A stretch of 64,000 nt of DNA from Shimia sp040225985 (GCF_040225985.1 NZ_JBBPEU010000004.1:124001-188000); one strand, 5' to 3'. Counted from the first letter of the stretch, positions 41,568 through 51,152 are shown. Numbers and translations: made by a program. The notes: generated by a model from the letters alone, not told the origin.

Positions 41568-42023
41568 TCAGGTGATCGCTTCCAGCCGTTCCTTGGACAG
41601 ATCGCCCGGCACCACCGTGATCGGGATCGGAAGGCTGCCCGAGTTGCGCGAGAGCTGCGTCACAAGCGGGCCCGGACCTTTCTTGTCTGTGCCTGCGCCC
41701 AACACCAGAACGCCAATGTCTTTATCCTCGGAAATCTGCGCAAGGATTTCACGCACGGCCTCGCCCTCGCGAATGACCAGTTCTGGGTCCACGCCCTGTC
41801 GGTCCCGCATCCATTTGGCGAAGACTTCGAAATGGGCGTGAATGCGCTCGCGCGCTTCTTCCCGCATGATATCACCCACCCCGATCCAGTGATTGAATTC
41901 ATCCGGCGGGATGATCGACAGAATCTGTACACCGCCCTGCGTGTGCGCCGCGCGCATCGCGGCAAAGCGCATGGCATTCAGGCATTCGCGGCTATCATCC
42001 AGAACAACAAGGAACTTACGCAT
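41568..42023 (-). CDS. Universal stress protein (UspA family)
   Basis: A 151-aa UspA-fold protein with the N-terminal strand KFLVVLDDSRECLNAMRFA and a C-terminal GVLVLGAGTDKKGPGPLV segment in the place of the ATP-binding loop. It is probably cytosolic and stress-related. It is first in a unit that continues with the DsbA-fold isomerase. Confidence 0.9.
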   Translation of the reverse strand: MRKFLVVLDDSRECLNAMRFAAMRAAHTQGGVQILSIIPPDEFNHWIGVGDIMREEARERIHAHFEVFAKWMRDRQGVDPELVIREGEAVREILAQISEDKDIGVLVLGAGTDKKGPGPLVTQLSRNSGSLPIPITVVPGDLSKERLEAIT

Positions 42024-42092
42024 TTGATGTCTCCCTCGCGGCGATCATGGCTCAAGCCCCCTGTGGTGGCAACGAAAGAAATCGGCCGCGCC

Positions 42093-42959
42093 TCAGGCCG
42101 AATGCGCCCAGTCCCAGTACATCTCGCGGACCCGCCGTGTCACAGGACCAACCTGATACTGCCGGTCGTCAAAGGCGGTGACAGGGGTGATTTTGGACAT
42201 GTTGCCCGACAAAAAAACCTCGTCCGCATCTTCGAAATCCTCGAAACGCAGCACAGTTTCATGCACGGCCATGCCATCGGCGCGCATATTGCCAAGGTGG
42301 CGGGCGCGGGTGATCCCTGCGAGGAAAGTTCCGTTGGCAATCGGGGTAAAAACTTCACCATCCTTGACCATGAACACATTGGCCGTCGCGGTTTCGGCGA
42401 CATTGCCCATGGCATCCGCCACAAGCGCGTTGGCAAACCCTTTGGATCGCGCCTCGATCAGCATGCGCGCATTGTTGGGATAAAGACATCCGGCCTTGGC
42501 ATTGACCACCGCGTCCTCAAGCACGGGGCGTCGGAACCGTGTGCGGGTCAGGGTGGTGCTGGCCTCGGGCGTGGCCATTGGCACGGTTTCAAGACAGATC
42601 GCGAAGCCGGTGCTGTTTTCCTGCGGGGCGATGGCGCTGGCGGTCATGTCCGCCTCGATCCCCCAGTACATCGGACGAATATAGACGGCTTCGTCCTTGC
42701 CAAAGGCCTTGAGACCCTCGCGGGTGATCTCCAGCATGTCCGCGACACTGTGGGTCGGGGTCAGCATCAGCGCCTCGGCCGAGCGATTCACACGCGCCAG
42801 ATGCGGTTCGAGATCGGGCGAAATGCCCTCGAAATACCGGGCCCCGTCAAACACGGTGGTGCCCAGCCAACTACCATGGTCGGCGGCGTTCATGATCGGC
42901 ACATTGCCGTCATGCCATGTCCCGTTGAAATAGGTTCGGATGGTTTTGCCGATGGCCAT
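42093..42959 (-). CDS. ilvE: Branched-chain-amino-acid aminotransferase-like PLP enzyme
   Basis: A 288-aa fold-type IV aminotransferase. The motifs GTTVFDGARYFEG and RPMYWGIEADM are present, the Schiff-base lysine is in NAKAGCLYPNNARM, ETATANVFMV is the PLP-phosphate segment, and LAGITR is the family's C-terminal loop. It most likely exchanges amino groups with branched-chain 2-oxo acids; a D-amino-acid transaminase role cannot be excluded, since this clade contains both. It is a stand-alone minus-strand gene. Confidence 0.82.
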   Translation of the reverse strand: MAIGKTIRTYFNGTWHDGNVPIMNAADHGSWLGTTVFDGARYFEGISPDLEPHLARVNRSAEALMLTPTHSVADMLEITREGLKAFGKDEAVYIRPMYWGIEADMTASAIAPQENSTGFAICLETVPMATPEASTTLTRTRFRRPVLEDAVVNAKAGCLYPNNARMLIEARSKGFANALVADAMGNVAETATANVFMVKDGEVFTPIANGTFLAGITRARHLGNMRADGMAVHETVLRFEDFEDADEVFLSGNMSKITPVTAFDDRQYQVGPVTRRVREMYWDWAHSA

Positions 42960-43050
42960 GGTATCTCTCCCTCGCTGTGCTCGGGCCGGATGCTAGTCCC
43001 GACCCGAAGCAAGGTCCATCCCCCAGATGATACGGGGGCACATGCCCCGT

Positions 43051-43108
43051 CTTCACCTTGGCCGAAATACTCCGGGGGAGGCGTTTCAAAGGCCGCGCCT
43101 TTGAAACG
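43051..43108 (-). repeat. 3'-end module downstream of trpS (copy 3)
   Basis: On the minus strand after trpS: a perfect 12-bp stem CGTTTCAAAGGC with loop GCG (43082-43108), then GGAGTATTTCGGCCAAGG at 43056-43073, running into TGAAG. It matches the modules at 19191-19262 and 22311-22374. A very GC-rich stretch, GCCCCCGCCGCGCCCCGC, lies between the hairpin and trpS. Confidence 0.65.
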
Positions 43109-43198
43109 TTGGGGGCTGGCCCCCGCCGCGCCCCGCGCGGCCCGGCCCAACGTCTGGCAGTGGCCGCAAGGCCCCGAAGACGACGGGAGTGCGCCGCC

Positions 43199-44236
43199 TC
43201 AGGCCCCGACCATCCCGACGATCTCGTAGGTCTTTTTAAGAATCGGCGCCGCAAGGGCGCGGGCCTGTTCCGCGCCGTGGCTAAGAATGCGGTCGATCTC
43301 GTCCTGCTCCTGCATCAGGCGGGCCATCTCGGTGCTGATTGGGGACAGCTTTTCCACCGCCAGTTCCGACAGGATCGGCTTGAATTCAGAGAACTGCTTG
43401 CCGCCTACATCGCGCAACACGTCTTCGACCGATTGTTCGGCAAGGGCGGCGTAAATGTTGACAAGGTTGCGCGCCTCGGGGCGATCCTCAAGCCCGTCTG
43501 ACTCGGACGGCAACGCATCGGGATCGGTCTTGGCCTTGCGGATTTTCTTGGCGATGGTGTCGGCGTCATCAGTCATGTTGATGCGGCTGGCGTCGGAAGG
43601 GTCGGATTTCGACATTTTCTTCGAGCCGTCACGCAGCGACATAACGCGGGTCGCCGCGCCCTCAATCACCGGTTCGGTGATGGGGAAGAAATCGACACCG
43701 TAGTCGTGGTTGAACTTGATCGCCACGTCGCGGGTCAGCTCGAGGTGTTGTTTCTGGTCTTCGCCCACCGGGACATGGGTCGCGTGGTAGATCAGGATGT
43801 CTGCCGCCATCAGCGCCGGATAAGCGAGCAGGCCCAGCGAGGCGTTCTGCTGGTTCTTGCCGGCCTTGTCCTTCCACTGGGTCATGCGCTGCATCCAGCC
43901 CATGCGGGCAACGCAGTTGAAGATCCATGCCAGTTGCGCGTGTTCTGCCACTTGCGACTGGTTGAACAGGATGGATTTGTTCGGATCGATCCCGGCGGCG
44001 ATGAAGCCGGCGCAGAGTTCGCGGGTGGCGCGGCGCAGCTTGTCAGGGTCTTGCCAGACGGTGATCGCGTGCAGGTCGACCATGCAGTAAACGGTTTCGA
44101 AACTGCCTTCGTTCTGCATGTCGACAAAGCGCTTCATCGCGCCAAGGTAATTGCCCAGCGTCAGGCCGCCCGAGGGTTGAATCCCGGAAAAGACGCGTGG
44201 GGTAAAGGTGGAGGACGTTTGGACCGCCTCGTTCAT
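43199..44236 (-). CDS. trpS: Tryptophanyl-tRNA synthetase
   Basis: A 345-aa class I aminoacyl-tRNA synthetase. RVFSGIQPSGGLTLGNYLGA contains the HIGH-equivalent, and SLRDGSKKMSKSDPSDASR contains the KMSKS loop. The tryptophan pocket includes MVDLHAITVW. Length is normal. It charges tRNA-Trp. Confidence 0.97.
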   Translation of the reverse strand: MNEAVQTSSTFTPRVFSGIQPSGGLTLGNYLGAMKRFVDMQNEGSFETVYCMVDLHAITVWQDPDKLRRATRELCAGFIAAGIDPNKSILFNQSQVAEHAQLAWIFNCVARMGWMQRMTQWKDKAGKNQQNASLGLLAYPALMAADILIYHATHVPVGEDQKQHLELTRDVAIKFNHDYGVDFFPITEPVIEGAATRVMSLRDGSKKMSKSDPSDASRINMTDDADTIAKKIRKAKTDPDALPSESDGLEDRPEARNLVNIYAALAEQSVEDVLRDVGGKQFSEFKPILSELAVEKLSPISTEMARLMQEQDEIDRILSHGAEQARALAAPILKKTYEIVGMVGA

Positions 44237-44308
44237 GATGTTTCTCCGTCTGGATTTATAGCTGCCGTTGCCTTACCCATGACCCAAATCGCCGTCAAGG
44301 AGAGCAGT

Positions 44309-44995
44309 ATGTCCGTGCCCGATCACAACAGCCCCGTGAACCCCCTGCCGCCAGTCATCGTGGCGCTGTTCCTGCTGATCGCGGGGGTCGAGGTCACATT
44401 CTGGCTGGGGGCGCAGGGGATGGTCGGGGATGCCTCGGCCATTGGCTGGCGGATTGCTGCCTTGCAGAAATACGCCTTTTCCGGCGAAATCTTTGACTGG
44501 ATGCTGTCCAGCGGAGTCTGGCCACCTGAGCACGTGATGCGCTTTGTCACCTACCTGTTCGTGCATGGCAATTTCACCCATGCTGCCTTTGCCTGCGTGA
44601 TGCTTCTGGCGCTGGGCAAGATGGTGGGCGAGGTCTTTTCGGCCATCGCCACGCTTGCGGTGTTTGTGGTGTCGGGGATTGTCGGGGCGCTGGTCTTTGC
44701 CGTGATCCTGTCCACACCGGCCCCGCTGATCGGGGCCTATCCGGGCGTTTATGGGCTGATCGGGGCCTTCACTTTTTTGCTTTGGACACGGCTTGGGCAG
44801 ATGGGCGAAAATCAGGCCCGCGCCTTCAGCCTGATCGGGTTTTTGGTGGGGCTGCAACTCTTGTTCGGGCTGATCTTCGGCGGCAATGGCGACTGGGTCG
44901 CCGATGTGGCCGGATTCGCGACCGGATTCCTGATGTCCTTTTTCCTCGTGCCCGGCGGCTGGCAAAAAATTCGCAGCAAGATCCGGCATGACTGA
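44309..44995 (+). CDS. Rhomboid-fold membrane protein lacking the catalytic dyad
   Basis: A 228-aa protein with about six membrane helices and rhomboid architecture: the L1-loop/helix-2 segment FVHGNFTHAAFA, the helix-4 segment IGAYPGVYGLIGAF and the helix-6 segment VADVAGFATGF. Active rhomboids have GxSG in helix 4, His in helix 6 and an Asn in helix 2; here the positions are GAYPG, D199 and A95, so it should be proteolytically inactive. The start at 44309 is chosen because AAGGAG lies 5 nt upstream. It is divergent from trpS. Confidence 0.8.
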   Translation: MSVPDHNSPVNPLPPVIVALFLLIAGVEVTFWLGAQGMVGDASAIGWRIAALQKYAFSGEIFDWMLSSGVWPPEHVMRFVTYLFVHGNFTHAAFACVMLLALGKMVGEVFSAIATLAVFVVSGIVGALVFAVILSTPAPLIGAYPGVYGLIGAFTFLLWTRLGQMGENQARAFSLIGFLVGLQLLFGLIFGGNGDWVADVAGFATGFLMSFFLVPGGWQKIRSKIRHD

Positions 44996-45013
44996 TCCAG
45001 ACCCCTGAACATT

Positions 45014-45047
45014 AAAAAAGGCGCAGGTGTGAAAGCCTGCGCCTTTT
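45014..45047. terminator. Bidirectional terminator
   Basis: A 12-bp stem AAAAGGCGCAGG/CCTGCGCCTTTT (45016-45027 with 45036-45047), flanked by A-runs on one side and T-runs on the other, serves the rhomboid-like gene (plus) and hdeD (minus). Confidence 0.9.
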
Positions 45048-45068
45048 GCGTTTTCCGTGTCGTTGAAA

Positions 45069-45581
45069 TCAGGCTTTGATCTGTTTCACCGCAAAAGCCA
45101 TGGCGATCATGCTGATGCCGTTCGACAAAAGCTCGACCGCCAGAAGCGTGCCAAGAGCCACGACGGCAGACCCCGGAATGTTGGTCAGAACCATGCCACC
45201 CAGGATCAGCGAGATCACGCCGGACAGGACCACGGCCCATTTCATGCCGCCTTCAATGCCGAAGCCGAAGATGATCTTGAACACGCCCGACATCACGAAC
45301 ATGATCCCGACCACGATGGTCAGCGCGATCATGCTCGACAGCGGTTCGCCGAGGATGTTCACACCAAGGAACACCGCGATGATCCCCAGCAAAAGACCCC
45401 AGATCTTGCCACCCCAGCCTTCGGCGCCAAAGGCGGCAAAGACTTGCAGAATACCCAATATCAGGAACGACCATCCCGCGATGGCGGTCGCGACCAGCGA
45501 GGCACCAAACGGGTTTGCCAACGCGACAAACCCTGCGACCACCGACAGAAGGCCGGCGATCAACATGATAATCCAATTCAT
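45069..45581 (-). CDS. HdeD-family (DUF308) membrane protein
   Basis: A 170-aa protein with six hydrophobic helices arranged as three repeated hairpins (each with a G-rich turn such as NPFGAS, GEPLSS or NIPGSA), typical of HdeD/DUF308 proteins. HdeD is linked to acid resistance in E. coli; the general role is unclear. It is a single-gene unit with a terminator. Confidence 0.88.
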   Translation of the reverse strand: MNWIIMLIAGLLSVVAGFVALANPFGASLVATAIAGWSFLILGILQVFAAFGAEGWGGKIWGLLLGIIAVFLGVNILGEPLSSMIALTIVVGIMFVMSGVFKIIFGFGIEGGMKWAVVLSGVISLILGGMVLTNIPGSAVVALGTLLAVELLSNGISMIAMAFAVKQIKA

Positions 45582-45671
45582 AGTACTTCCCCTCGAATTG
45601 TTGATCCCCCGAGCAAACGCCGGAAAAGGGCGTTTGGCAACAAAAACGCAAGGTCGTCGCGCAGGTTTTTC

Positions 45672-47216
45672 TCAGGTGTTGCGACGCGAGGCGCGTTTGA
45701 AATCCGAGATATGGAAGGCACCGATGAGGTGACCCACTCCGAAATAGGTGATGCTGCCTGACAGGATCAGCAACGCCAGCGCCAGCACACGCCAGTAATC
45801 CGTGCCCAGCATCGGCCCCAGCACAATCGTGGCCAGCCAAAGCTCTGCCCCCATGACGACCGAGGCCACACAAATCCGCGGCAGTCGTTTCTGGAACCGC
45901 GCGTCAAAGCGGGCGACATATCCCATCGGCTGCGCGCCACGCAAAAGGAAGGCCACCATCACCCACCCTGCCAGAGTGGTGGCAATGGCGGGTGCAACCC
46001 AGCCGATGAAAGGGGCGAGGCCAATCGCCACAACCGCATTCACAATCATGGCCCAGACCGCATAGCGAAACGGGCTTTTTGTATCCTCGCGGGCAAAGAA
46101 CAGGGGCTGAAGAATTTTCTGCAACACAAAGGCGGGTAGCCCAAGGCCGTAGATCGCGACTGCGACCGCAATTGCCGCCGTGTCATCCGAGGTTGCCAGA
46201 CCTCTTTCGAACAGGACTGATACTAGTGGCATCGGAATAACCATCAGCGCAATGGCACAGGGGATGGTCAGCGCCAGGGCGATTTCGCCCGCGCGGGAAA
46301 ACGCAGTGCGCGCGCCTGCCTCGTCATGGGCCTTGAGCCGGCGCGACAGGTCCGGCAAGAGCACGATCCCTACAGCGATGCCGACGACACCCAGCGGCAG
46401 TTGGTACAGACGGTCCGCAGTATAAAGCCAGGCCACCGCGTGCTCAAAGTAGGAGGCGACTTGCTGACCGACCAAAAGGTTGACCTGCACGACTCCGCCG
46501 GCCAAGGCCGCTGGGACCGCCACCTTGACGAGATGTTTCATGTCGGGCGACCAGCGGGGGCGCTGCAAGGTCATCGGGAATCCGGCCTTGGCGGCCGCGA
46601 CCCAGACCAGAAGCAATTGCGCGACACCGGCCACTGGGATCATCCAGATCAGGGCGCGCGCTACATCCCAGCCCGCATATTGCGCCGTGAGAATCCCGCC
46701 TACAAGCAGCACGTTCAGCAAAACCGGCGCTGCCGCCGCGGCGGCAAACCGCCCCGTGGCGTTCAGGATGCCCGAAAGCAAGGCCGCCAACGAGATGAAC
46801 AGGATATAGGGAAAGGCAATGCGGCCAAACTCGACCGAGAGATCAAACTGTTCCTGCCCTGAAAACCCCGAAGCCAGCCCCCAGACCAACCACGGCATGG
46901 CGACCTGTGCCAGCAAGGTCAGCACAATCAGGATTGTGGCCAGCCCGGCAAAGGCCTCTCGCGCGAAACCCAGTGCGTTTTCTTCGCCTTCGAGGCGCTT
47001 GGAGAACATAGGCACAAACGCCATGTTGAAAGCGCCCTCGGCAAAGAACCGGCGGAACATATTGGGCAGGCGGAAGGCCACGACATAGGCTTCGTAAAGC
47101 GGCCCCGTACCAAGCATGGCAAAGATCAGTGCATCCCGCACGAACCCCAACACGCGGCTGGCCATTGTCCAGCCGCCCACCGTCAGAAAACCACGGATCA
47201 GGCGGATCTGTTTCAC
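45672..47216 (-). CDS. murJ: Lipid II flippase
   Basis: A 514-aa membrane protein of the MVF/MOP superfamily with about 14 helices. Family sequence includes VGGWTMASRVLGFVRDALIFAMLGTGP at the N-terminus with arginines that line the cavity, and RRFFAEGAFNMAFVPMFSK. It flips lipid II across the inner membrane for peptidoglycan synthesis. Its ATG overlaps the glnD stop (ATGA), an arrangement known in alphaproteobacteria. Confidence 0.96.
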   Translation of the reverse strand: MKQIRLIRGFLTVGGWTMASRVLGFVRDALIFAMLGTGPLYEAYVVAFRLPNMFRRFFAEGAFNMAFVPMFSKRLEGEENALGFAREAFAGLATILIVLTLLAQVAMPWLVWGLASGFSGQEQFDLSVEFGRIAFPYILFISLAALLSGILNATGRFAAAAAAPVLLNVLLVGGILTAQYAGWDVARALIWMIPVAGVAQLLLVWVAAAKAGFPMTLQRPRWSPDMKHLVKVAVPAALAGGVVQVNLLVGQQVASYFEHAVAWLYTADRLYQLPLGVVGIAVGIVLLPDLSRRLKAHDEAGARTAFSRAGEIALALTIPCAIALMVIPMPLVSVLFERGLATSDDTAAIAVAVAIYGLGLPAFVLQKILQPLFFAREDTKSPFRYAVWAMIVNAVVAIGLAPFIGWVAPAIATTLAGWVMVAFLLRGAQPMGYVARFDARFQKRLPRICVASVVMGAELWLATIVLGPMLGTDYWRVLALALLILSGSITYFGVGHLIGAFHISDFKRASRRNT

Positions 47217-49972
47217 GAATTGGCCCTTTCGGCACCTTCTTCGATCGCCTCGCGCAGTTTTTTCTCAAGCGTGCGCTGCTTGTTCTGGGCGTGGAATTTC
47301 AGGCCGAACATGTCCTTGACATAGAAACTGTCGACAACCTGTTCGCCGAAGGTCGCGATCACCGCGCTGGCGATATAAACGTTGTTGTTGGCCAGCGTGC
47401 GGGTCAGGTCGAACAACAGGCCGGGCCGGTCGCGGGTGTCCACCTCGATGATAGTGTAAATTTCGGACCCTTCGTTATCGAAGGTGATCGTGGTTGGCAC
47501 GCGGAACGCCCGTTCGCGCTTCTTGATCACATCGCGCGAGCGCATGGCCTCGGTCGCGATTACCTCGCCTTTGAGCGTCTTATGGATCATCTGCTCCAGA
47601 CGTTTGAGGCGGCTTTTCTCGTAGGGTTTGCCCTCGATATCCTGAATCCAGAACGCGGCGGTGGCATAGCCATCCTTTGAGGTGAAGGTGCGCGCGTCCA
47701 CGATATTGGCCCCGACAAGGGCCAGCGCCCCGCACATCCGGCTGAAAATACCGGGGTGGTCGGTCATTGCGAAACAAGCGCGGGTGGCGTCGCGGTCATC
47801 GTCCGGGTGCAGGTCGATACGGATTTCATCATCCTCGATCCCACGCAGAAGTTCGGCAAAGACCTTGTGCGCCGTCACATGCAGACCCTGCCAATAGGGG
47901 TCATAGTGGCGGCCGGTCTCTTTCTTGATGTCCTTGGGTCTCCAGTCCGAAAGTTCGGCGCGCAGGCGTTTCTTTGCCTCGGCACCGCGGGTTTCGCGCG
48001 TCAGCGCCTCCATGCCGTTTTCAAGCACGCGGCGCGTCTGGTTATAAAGGCTGCGTACCAGCGTGGCCTTCCAGTTGTTCCATGTATCCGGCCCGACGCC
48101 GCGGATATCGCAAACGGTCAGCACGGTCAGCAGGTTCAACCGGTCCACTGTCGAAACCGCCTTGGCGAAATCGCGCACTGTGCGCGGATCGGCGATATCG
48201 CGTTTCTGCGCGGTATCCGACATCAGCAGGTGGTAGCGCACCAGCCACTCGACCGTGTCACAATCGGCCTTGCTCAGACCAAGGTTCGGCGCGACTTTGC
48301 GCGCGATCTGCGCCCCTAGGATCGAGTGGTCAATATCCCGGCCCTTGCCGATGTCATGCAGCAGCATCGCCACCATCAGAACCTTGCGGTTGACCCCGTC
48401 CTTGATGATGCCCGAGGACACGGGCAATTCGACCTGCAACTCTTCGCGCTCGATCTGGGCATAGTTCGAGATCACCTGGATCGTGTGTTCGTCCACCGTG
48501 TAGGAATGATACATATTGAACTGCATCATCGCGACGATGGGTTCGAATTCTGGGATAAAGGCCGACAAAACGCCGAGTTCGTTCATGCGCCGCAGCGCGC
48601 GTTCCGGGTTGCCGTGCTTGAGCAACAGCCCGAGGAAAATCCGGCGCGCCTCTTTGTTGGCGCGCATGTCGTCATCAATCAGGTGCAGGTTGGCCGTGAC
48701 AAGCCGCATCGCGTCCGGGTGAATCAGAAGTCCCGTGCGCAACCCTTCCTCGAAAAGCCGAAGAAGGTTCAGCTTGTCTTCGAGAAACGCCTCTTCGTCG
48801 TCGATGGCAAGGCGATTGTGAATGACCTTGTAGCCCTTCTTGATGCGGGGGCGCCGCCGGAACAGGCGTTCGTAGAGGGGGGCCGCCTTGGCGTGGTCGG
48901 CCTCCAGCTTGGTCAGAAGGATGCGGGTCAGGTCGCCAACCGATGTGGCATGCCGGAAATAGTCCTGCATGAAGTGTTCAACAGCGCGGCGCCCGCCTTT
49001 GTCGGCATATCTCATGCGTTCGGCCACATCGACCTGAAGGTCAAAGGTCAGTTGTTCGACAGGACGTTTCGACAGGATGTGGATGTGCCCGCGCACGGCC
49101 CAAAGAAAATTGTTAGCCTGCGCAAAACGGTCATATTCATCGTCGCGCAGCAGTCCCTTTTCCAGAAGGTCACTGGAGTTCTGAACATGGTAGACGTATT
49201 TCGCGATCCAGAACATGGATTGCAGGTCGCGCAAGCCGCCTTTGCCCTCTTTCACATTGGGCTCGACCATGTAACGCTCGCCCTGTTTCTTGTGGCGATT
49301 GTCACGTTCTTCCAGCTTGGCTTCGATGAACTCGCGTTCTGACCCCTTGAACAGGTCCGCCTCGAGCCTCTGGTCCAGTTCGTTGGACAGAGCCTCGTCC
49401 CCGCGCAGAAACCGGTGCTCAAGCAGTGCGGTGCGGATGGTAAAATCCTCGGCACCAAGACGCAGGCAGTCTTTGACCGTGCGCGAGGCGTGTCCGACCT
49501 TGAGCCTCAAATCCCACAGAATGTAGAGCATCGATTCAATGACACTCTCGGCCCATGCGGTGATCTTGTAGGGCGTCAGGAACAGCAGGTCGACGTCGGA
49601 CTGGGGCGCCATTTCTCCGCGTCCATAGCCGCCCACTGCCATCAGGGCGATACGCTCACCCTCGGTCGGGGTTGGCAGCGGGTGCAGCCAGGTCGTCGCG
49701 ACATGGAAGGCCGCGCCGACAAGGCAGTCGGTCAGCCACGTGTACGAGGTCTTCATCTCGAGCGCGTCAAACGGGTGTTCGAGAAACGCCGCCTCGATGG
49801 CCGCGTTGCCGGATTTGCGCGCCTTTTGCAGAATCGAGACCACCGCAGCCCGCAGCGCCATGGCGTCCGTTGTGTCGCCCGCCACGCGGGCCAACTCGGC
49901 ACCGATTGCGGCCCGGTCAAAGATGTCGTCTGTGGGGCAGATCAGATCTGCCGCCGGATCAGGAAGATTCAT
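47213..49972 (-). CDS. glnD: Bifunctional uridylyltransferase/uridylyl-removing enzyme
   Basis: A 919-aa nitrogen sensor that modifies PII proteins. Domains in order: nucleotidyltransferase with GGYGRGEMAPQSDVD (about 114-128), the GlnD PII-UTase middle region, an HD hydrolase domain with LLHDIGKGRDIDHS, and two C-terminal ACT domains (TDHPGIFSRMCGALAL and DTRDRPGLLFDLTRTLA). The start at 49972 avoids overlap with the LppC-like gene stop at 49983; an ATG at 50029 would extend it by 19 residues. Confidence 0.96.
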   Translation of the reverse strand: MNLPDPAADLICPTDDIFDRAAIGAELARVAGDTTDAMALRAAVVSILQKARKSGNAAIEAAFLEHPFDALEMKTSYTWLTDCLVGAAFHVATTWLHPLPTPTEGERIALMAVGGYGRGEMAPQSDVDLLFLTPYKITAWAESVIESMLYILWDLRLKVGHASRTVKDCLRLGAEDFTIRTALLEHRFLRGDEALSNELDQRLEADLFKGSEREFIEAKLEERDNRHKKQGERYMVEPNVKEGKGGLRDLQSMFWIAKYVYHVQNSSDLLEKGLLRDDEYDRFAQANNFLWAVRGHIHILSKRPVEQLTFDLQVDVAERMRYADKGGRRAVEHFMQDYFRHATSVGDLTRILLTKLEADHAKAAPLYERLFRRRPRIKKGYKVIHNRLAIDDEEAFLEDKLNLLRLFEEGLRTGLLIHPDAMRLVTANLHLIDDDMRANKEARRIFLGLLLKHGNPERALRRMNELGVLSAFIPEFEPIVAMMQFNMYHSYTVDEHTIQVISNYAQIEREELQVELPVSSGIIKDGVNRKVLMVAMLLHDIGKGRDIDHSILGAQIARKVAPNLGLSKADCDTVEWLVRYHLLMSDTAQKRDIADPRTVRDFAKAVSTVDRLNLLTVLTVCDIRGVGPDTWNNWKATLVRSLYNQTRRVLENGMEALTRETRGAEAKKRLRAELSDWRPKDIKKETGRHYDPYWQGLHVTAHKVFAELLRGIEDDEIRIDLHPDDDRDATRACFAMTDHPGIFSRMCGALALVGANIVDARTFTSKDGYATAAFWIQDIEGKPYEKSRLKRLEQMIHKTLKGEVIATEAMRSRDVIKKRERAFRVPTTITFDNEGSEIYTIIEVDTRDRPGLLFDLTRTLANNNVYIASAVIATFGEQVVDSFYVKDMFGLKFHAQNKQRTLEKKLREAIEEGAERANS

Positions 49973-49982
49973 CGGGTTCCGA

Positions 49983-51152
49983 TCAGAAGCCGATTCCGCC
50001 GAAACTTGTTGGGGCTGGGTCAATGACAACCACCTTCTTGTCGCGCACAGTGGCTACCGCCAGTCCGCGTTCGTTTGTACCGTCGGCATGAAGTCGGAAG
50101 ATTCCGTTCACACCCTGAAAACCTGCACCCTGTGTCAGGGCGCTTGTTGTCAATGCATCGCTTTTGCCTGCCTTGACCAGAGCACCGATTGCCGCAATGC
50201 CGTCATAGGCAAGGCCGCCAACCGGGTGAGGCAGGCCGCCATAGGCCTGTGAATAACGTTGCTGGAACTGTTGTGTCTTGATCGGATCGGGCATCGCGAA
50301 CCACCCGCCCTGAACCCCCGGCAATTCCAGCGTTTGCGGCGGGATATCCCAGCGCGACAGGCCCACATACTGGATCGTGGTCTGGTCGATCCCGGCCTCT
50401 GGCAAAAGTTGCGAAAACAGGGGCAGCGCGCCCGAGGTCTGGGCCGTCAGAAACAGCGTATCCGCCTGACCGCCCGTGACGGTGGTCTTGACCTGGTCCA
50501 CGGCGGCGATCACGCCTTGCTGCGAAAACTGATAGGCAACCGTTCCGACGTTATTCAGCCGTGAATTGGCGATTGCCTGGTTGGCCGCATTGCGGGCCAG
50601 CTGGCCGCTGACGGTGTCGGCATGCACGGTCACGACCCGCGATTTGCCCTGCTTTGAGGCAAAAGACATCAGACGGTCTGCGGTATTGTCGAAGGTCGGC
50701 CCCAGAACAAAGACGTTACCCCCTGCGATGGTCGTGTTGTTCGAGAAGGACAGGACATTGATGCCTTTGCCGGCCACGGCCACGCCGGCGGCATTGGCAG
50801 CTTCGCCATACAGAGGGCCGAGAATGATCTTTGCGCCTTCGTTCACTGCTTGTGCTGCAACCTGCTGGGCTACATCGGCGCGTCCTGCGGTGGCATAGAC
50901 CCTCAGATCGATTTGAACGCCACTCAGGTCTGAAATCGCCAGGCGCGCGGCATTCTCAAGGCTTTGTGCCAGAACCGCATCCCCCGAATCGGCCGATCCT
51001 TTGGGCACCAGAAGGGCCACCGGCACCGGTGCCGAGGTGTTCACCGAAGGCCCGCCGCCGACCGTGGGTTCACAGGCGGCCAACCCCAGAAGGGCAAGGG
51101 CTGCGACAGCCCCTTTCAGAAATGTGCGGGCAGGGTTAAAACGGTTGAACAT
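49983..51152 (-). CDS. LppC/LpoA-like penicillin-binding protein activator lipoprotein
   Basis: A 389-aa lipoprotein (lipobox LLGLAAC, cysteine near residue 27) with a periplasmic-binding-protein fold: VALLVPKGS at the start of the domain, IILGPLYGEAANAAG, and SFSNNTTIAGGNVFVLGP. It belongs to the penicillin-binding-protein-activator/LppC family, outer-membrane lipoproteins that stimulate peptidoglycan synthases. It is divergent from rsmI with a 95-nt shared promoter region, the usual alphaproteobacterial lppC-rsmI-yraN arrangement. Confidence 0.9.
   Translation of the reverse strand: MFNRFNPARTFLKGAVAALALLGLAACEPTVGGGPSVNTSAPVPVALLVPKGSADSGDAVLAQSLENAARLAISDLSGVQIDLRVYATAGRADVAQQVAAQAVNEGAKIILGPLYGEAANAAGVAVAGKGINVLSFSNNTTIAGGNVFVLGPTFDNTADRLMSFASKQGKSRVVTVHADTVSGQLARNAANQAIANSRLNNVGTVAYQFSQQGVIAAVDQVKTTVTGGQADTLFLTAQTSGALPLFSQLLPEAGIDQTTIQYVGLSRWDIPPQTLELPGVQGGWFAMPDPIKTQQFQQRYSQAYGGLPHPVGGLAYDGIAAIGALVKAGKSDALTTSALTQGAGFQGVNGIFRLHADGTNERGLAVATVRDKKVVVIDPAPTSFGGIGF

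Noticed and set aside
41370..43229. A 619-codon plus-strand open frame spanning the usp and ilvE region
   Set aside because: It runs antisense across three minus-strand genes and intergenic repeats and has no recognisable domain or ribosome-binding site.
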